A stretch of 64,000 nt of DNA from Verrucomicrobiales bacterium. GTDB taxonomy: Bacteria > Verrucomicrobiota > Verrucomicrobiia > Limisphaerales > CAIMTB01. Below the pieces are notes generated by a model that worked only from the letters and a program-made list of their open reading frames with translations, did no database searches and was not told where the DNA came from. The translations under genes were made by a program, and so were the position numbers. Below, piece after piece: positions 61,139 through 64,000 of the stretch (position 1 is the stretch's first letter; each line of letters starts with the position of its first letter). The DNA is taken from NCBI GenBank assembly GCA_016795425.1, contig JAEUHG010000083.1:1-64000 (forward strand), given 5' to 3'.

Positions 61139-64000
61139 TTATTCCTTTCTCAGTCGGAACATCCGCCAGCGGTGCTGTGGAACTTGGGAGTCGACCGCTT
61201 CGAAGACGCCGGCTTCATCGGTGGCATTGGTGAGCACTCCATGCCACGTCACCCAGTCGGAGGTGGTCTCGAGCGCGACCTTGGCGTTTGGCCAGACGAC
61301 GAAGCGCAGTTGCACGGCGCCGTCCGGTTTCAGCCAGGCGGTCGCCGATTGGATCACCGGCGGCGCTTGGAACTCGTAGGCCCCGATATCACTGGCGAAG
61401 CCGGAGGGGCGTGGAAACCCGCGTGCGTCGGGCGCAGCGCTGAAAGTGTCGTTGCCGGCGTCGATGGCGGGAGAATCCGCGGCGAGCGCCAGGGTCATGA
61501 CGGGGCCGCCGTTGTCAGCCAAGGGCAGCAAGCGCGGGTCGTTGCCCCGAAGACTCGAAAGGGCGTCCAATGGGGCGTCGGGGGCGGTGGCGAGGTTCGA
61601 TCCGAGATCGACGAGAGGACCGGCGACCCGACGGAAAGCGGCGTTGCCGGCGAGAATGCAGTTGGCCAATTGGACGTTCCCTCCAGTGTTGTCGAGGTCG
61701 GCTCCGGTCGCGGCTTCGTTCCCGACCAAGGTGGCGTTAAGGATCAGCGTTGAACCGCGCGCAACATAGAGACCGCCCCCGGAGGAGGAGCCGGGCAGAG
61801 GGGATGGGGTGCTGGACGAAACCGCAGTGCCCCCAGAGCCCGGCACAGCTGAATTCCACGCGAACGTTGAATTGGCGATGACCGTGTCCCCTCTGCTCGC
61901 GAGAGCCGCGCCCCGGGCCTCACCGCCGGGCTGGCTGGGCCTGAGGGTCGATGGGGAGGCCGCGGAGGCCCCTTCGTAGTCGCCGGGAATTCCGGCACCG
62001 CCGATGATCCTGTTGCCGGCCAGGAGGGAGCCAACCACGAGGAGTTCTCCCTGGCTGTCAATGGCCCCACCGGTGGCCGGCCCGGCCAAGCCGTTCGTTT
62101 GACCGCCACCCACCTGTACCCAACCTCTCATCCCCGCCCGGCCTCCACTCGCCGAGTTTGACTCGAGGGTGGATGCCTGCACCCACAAGCGCGTGCCCGC
62201 GTGCCAGATCACCCCGCCTCGGCCAGGTCCGCCATTTCCACCAGAGGCGGCCTCAGGCATGCCCGAATTCTCCCTGGCGGATCCGCCGATCCCGCCGAGG
62301 GCCTGGTTGCCTAACGCGGTGCATTGACGCAGGAGCAGAGACCCCGAGGCATGCGCGATGGCTCCGCCGAGGGCCTCGCCGCCGGAGGTCGGCGAATAGT
62401 CGGGGGCCGAGGTTCCCCAACCGTCGCCGCCCCGGACGATGTTCTGCTCCAGGCGGGAACCGTCGAGCACCAGGAGGCCGGCATTGTGGATGGCGCCTCC
62501 CTCAGCAGCCCCTCCGGTCCGGCCCGAGATTTCGGAGGGACCGGACACGCGGTTGCGGAAGAAGGCGCCGTCGATCACGCGAACGGTTCCGCCGGCGTTC
62601 TCGAGTCCAGCGCCGCGGGTGGCGCTGAAACCTTCCACCACCTTCACCTGGATCAGCGTGAGTTCGGCGCCCGCCGCGACTTCCAGCACCCGCACAGCCC
62701 CTCTGCCACTGATTGAGAGGTCATATCCCTGGGCATCCAGAACCACGTTGGTTGCGATCCGAAGGCTCTGGGACAAGGCGAAGATCCCGTCACACGCCAA
62801 GCGCACGTAGCCGCCCGTGGAGACGGCAGCGCGAAGGTCTGATTCCTGGCAGCGGGTCAGTTCCTTGGCCGGGGTGACCTTCTGGATGGGGCCTTCGACC
62901 ACTCCGAAGGCGTTGGAGACGACCATGCGATAGGTAACCCCGTCGACAGCGGAGGCCAACGTTAGAGACGCCCGGATGGTCTCTGGTTCAAAGCTTGGCG
63001 CCACCGGTTGTGCAACCGACTTGAACTCAAGATTTGTGTTCAGTCCGTAGCGAAACCAGCCCATCGACGCGACACCTTGCGGGATTGCCAGACCTTCCAA
63101 ACTCACTTCCCTCGCGCCCTGCCAGCGAGCCCAGGACGTGAGAATCTCCGGTGGTCCGCTCCCGACCACTTGAACACCCTGGACGACCGATTGGTCGCCG
63201 GTCAGGGACGAGCGAAACGTGGCGCCGACGGGATGTTGTCCAAGGCGCACCACCTGAACCGTCAACGGGCGGCGCAGGCTTTCGCCGGGCGAAAGGGTAA
63301 GGTTTGTGAATTGCAGGAAACCTTGTTTGAGAAGGAGACCGGCAGGCAGCGAGATTTGTCCGGTGAGATTGGAGATCGCGAAGGCGCCGTTGGGATTCTG
63401 AAGCTCCAAATCGAGGAGAAGGATGTCACCGACACCAGCGGTGGTGCTCCTGGCGGAGATCATGACGCGAGGAGCTTCGAGTCCTTCACCTTCGAAGGCC
63501 CCGATATCGCAACCTTTGCCGTTGGGTCGAGGTGCCCGACGCTGATCGTCCGCGGGACACAACGCCGGATCCGCCGAGTCCAACGCGGGGCTGTCCGCGA
63601 GCAGCGCGAAGGTTGGAGTGGGTCCGCCATAATCGCCGAGCGTCCCCAGTCGCGGGGCGGTGTTCACACGGCTGCCGGAGTTCGTCAGTGCAAGACTGAG
63701 ATCCGAGCTGAGGTTGTGACCCCCGTCGACGATCGAGCCCGCCAGATTTCCACCCGACATGGAGGCAGCAACGATGGAGTTTGCGAGCGCCACACTACCG
63801 GCAGAGCCGAGGATTCCACCCCCTGACGCGGTGTCGCCGGCCGGGCCGTCGGAACCTCTCGATCCGGGAGCGTAGCTCGGTCCCGAACCACCCGTTCCCC
63901 CTGGTCCAACGGACGCCCGGTTCTCAGCCACGGTGGCATGGACGACGTGGAGATTTAGACCGCTGCTGAAAATACCGCCCCCGAAGCCATTGCCGCCCCG
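61139..64000 (-). CDS. Choice-of-anchor Q beta-helix surface protein, C-terminal part (runs off right edge)
   Basis: The frame is open to the last base of the window, so the start lies outside; about 953 residues are visible. GGGI/GGGL and Ala-Asn-Ser-Ile/Thr repeats make a parallel beta-helix (GGGIFSSGLNLHVVHATV, GGGLYVARGSTLILNATLVGNEA). It contains two choice-of-anchor Q blocks: GDYGGPTPTFALLADSPALDS...CDIGAFEG, and near the end DNGGPVMTLALAADSPAIDAGN...SDIGAYEFQ. The middle carries an Ig-like/DUF-type beta domain (about 240-350 of the visible part) and a second helix region. The C-terminus (HRWRMFRLRKE) follows a short beta tail like that seen in many secreted proteins of this phylum. It is likely an adhesin or carbohydrate-binding surface protein. 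The N-terminal signal is not in view. Confidence 0.85.
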   Translation of the reverse strand, partial: RGGNGFGGGIFSSGLNLHVVHATVAENRASVGPGGTGGSGPSYAPGSRGSDGPAGDTASGGGILGSAGSVALANSIVAASMSGGNLAGSIVDGGHNLSSDLSLALTNSGSRVNTAPRLGTLGDYGGPTPTFALLADSPALDSADPALCPADDQRRAPRPNGKGCDIGAFEGEGLEAPRVMISARSTTAGVGDILLLDLELQNPNGAFAISNLTGQISLPAGLLLKQGFLQFTNLTLSPGESLRRPLTVQVVRLGQHPVGATFRSSLTGDQSVVQGVQVVGSGPPEILTSWARWQGAREVSLEGLAIPQGVASMGWFRYGLNTNLEFKSVAQPVAPSFEPETIRASLTLASAVDGVTYRMVVSNAFGVVEGPIQKVTPAKELTRCQESDLRAAVSTGGYVRLACDGIFALSQSLRIATNVVLDAQGYDLSISGRGAVRVLEVAAGAELTLIQVKVVEGFSATRGAGLENAGGTVRVIDGAFFRNRVSGPSEISGRTGGAAEGGAIHNAGLLVLDGSRLEQNIVRGGDGWGTSAPDYSPTSGGEALGGAIAHASGSLLLRQCTALGNQALGGIGGSARENSGMPEAASGGNGGPGRGGVIWHAGTRLWVQASTLESNSASGGRAGMRGWVQVGGGQTNGLAGPATGGAIDSQGELLVVGSLLAGNRIIGGAGIPGDYEGASAASPSTLRPSQPGGEARGAALASRGDTVIANSTFAWNSAVPGSGGTAVSSSTPSPLPGSSSGGGLYVARGSTLILNATLVGNEAATGADLDNTGGNVQLANCILAGNAAFRRVAGPLVDLGSNLATAPDAPLDALSSLRGNDPRLLPLADNGGPVMTLALAADSPAIDAGNDTFSAAPDARGFPRPSGFASDIGAYEFQAPPVIQSATAWLKPDGAVQLRFVVWPNAKVALETTSDWVTWHGVLTNATDEAGVFEAVDSQVPQHRWRMFRLRKE

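Noticed and set aside
58478..61753. 1091-codon plus-strand open frame
   Set aside because: It lies antisense to the GH38-like and beta-helix genes, has a low-complexity Gly/Glu/Arg-rich translation and no recognisable domain. High third-position GC makes such shadows common here.
61139..64000. CRISPR-like or tandem DNA repeats
   Set aside because: The periodicity comes from codons for glycine-rich beta-helix repeats inside one open frame and has no constant spacer.

Overview
The window is GC-rich, densely coded bacterial DNA that most resembles a member of the Verrucomicrobiota (PVC superphylum). The grounds are family content rather than a marker gene: a PVC-type membrane-bound dehydrogenase domain, an ECF-like sigma factor beginning FATTHWS next to a membrane Ser/Thr kinase with WD40 repeats, choice-of-anchor Q/parallel beta-helix surface proteins, many secreted glycan-active enzymes, a Tat-exported DegT-type aminotransferase and a very large secreted protein. 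No rRNA, tRNA, CRISPR array or transposase was recognised.

Left end (1-5262, all minus strand): a tight operon of a HydE/PylB-like radical SAM enzyme, two B12-binding radical SAM enzymes and two beta-ketoacyl synthases, the last cut by the window edge. Several joints are ATGA overlaps. It looks like a lipid or polyketide pathway in which radical chemistry acts on an acyl chain. From 5433 to 16981 lie an exported PEP-synthase-like lipoprotein and mostly housekeeping genes (ispH, dgt-like, polX), with a GDPD-like phosphodiesterase, an enolase-superfamily enzyme and small conserved proteins.

17012-21932: an adenylate-forming ligase faces a minus-strand set of LolA-like carrier, LpxL-like acyltransferase, DUF3261-like lipoprotein and halogenase-like flavoprotein. 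These are the accessory functions of aryl-polyene-type clusters, so this block may serve the same product as the left-end synthases. From 22078 to 33833 the theme is glycans: a NodB deacetylase/PHP fusion, a GH29 fucosidase, a dehydrogenase-domain protein lacking its usual C-terminus, a GH-A type glycosidase, and a glycosyltransferase coupled to a deacetylase. A response regulator and an MFS transporter follow.

36202-55888 is the most unusual block: an ECF-like sigma factor, a zinc-ribbon/kinase/WD40 protein, then five closely spaced plus-strand genes for an exported 641-residue protein, an S74 (tail-fibre chaperone) protein, a 3156-residue secreted giant, a Ca-binding TSP3 protein and a MORN-repeat protein. 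An imperfect 57-bp direct repeat (46/57 identical, no gaps) lies at each end of the block (35874-35930 and 55929-55985). The right copy covers the 3' end of the oxyR-like gene, a layout like that of an old integrated island.

55934-64000: an OxyR-like regulator with both redox cysteines, a Tat-exported aminotransferase-fold protein, a GH38-like secreted protein and the C-terminal part of a beta-helix surface protein that runs off the right edge.
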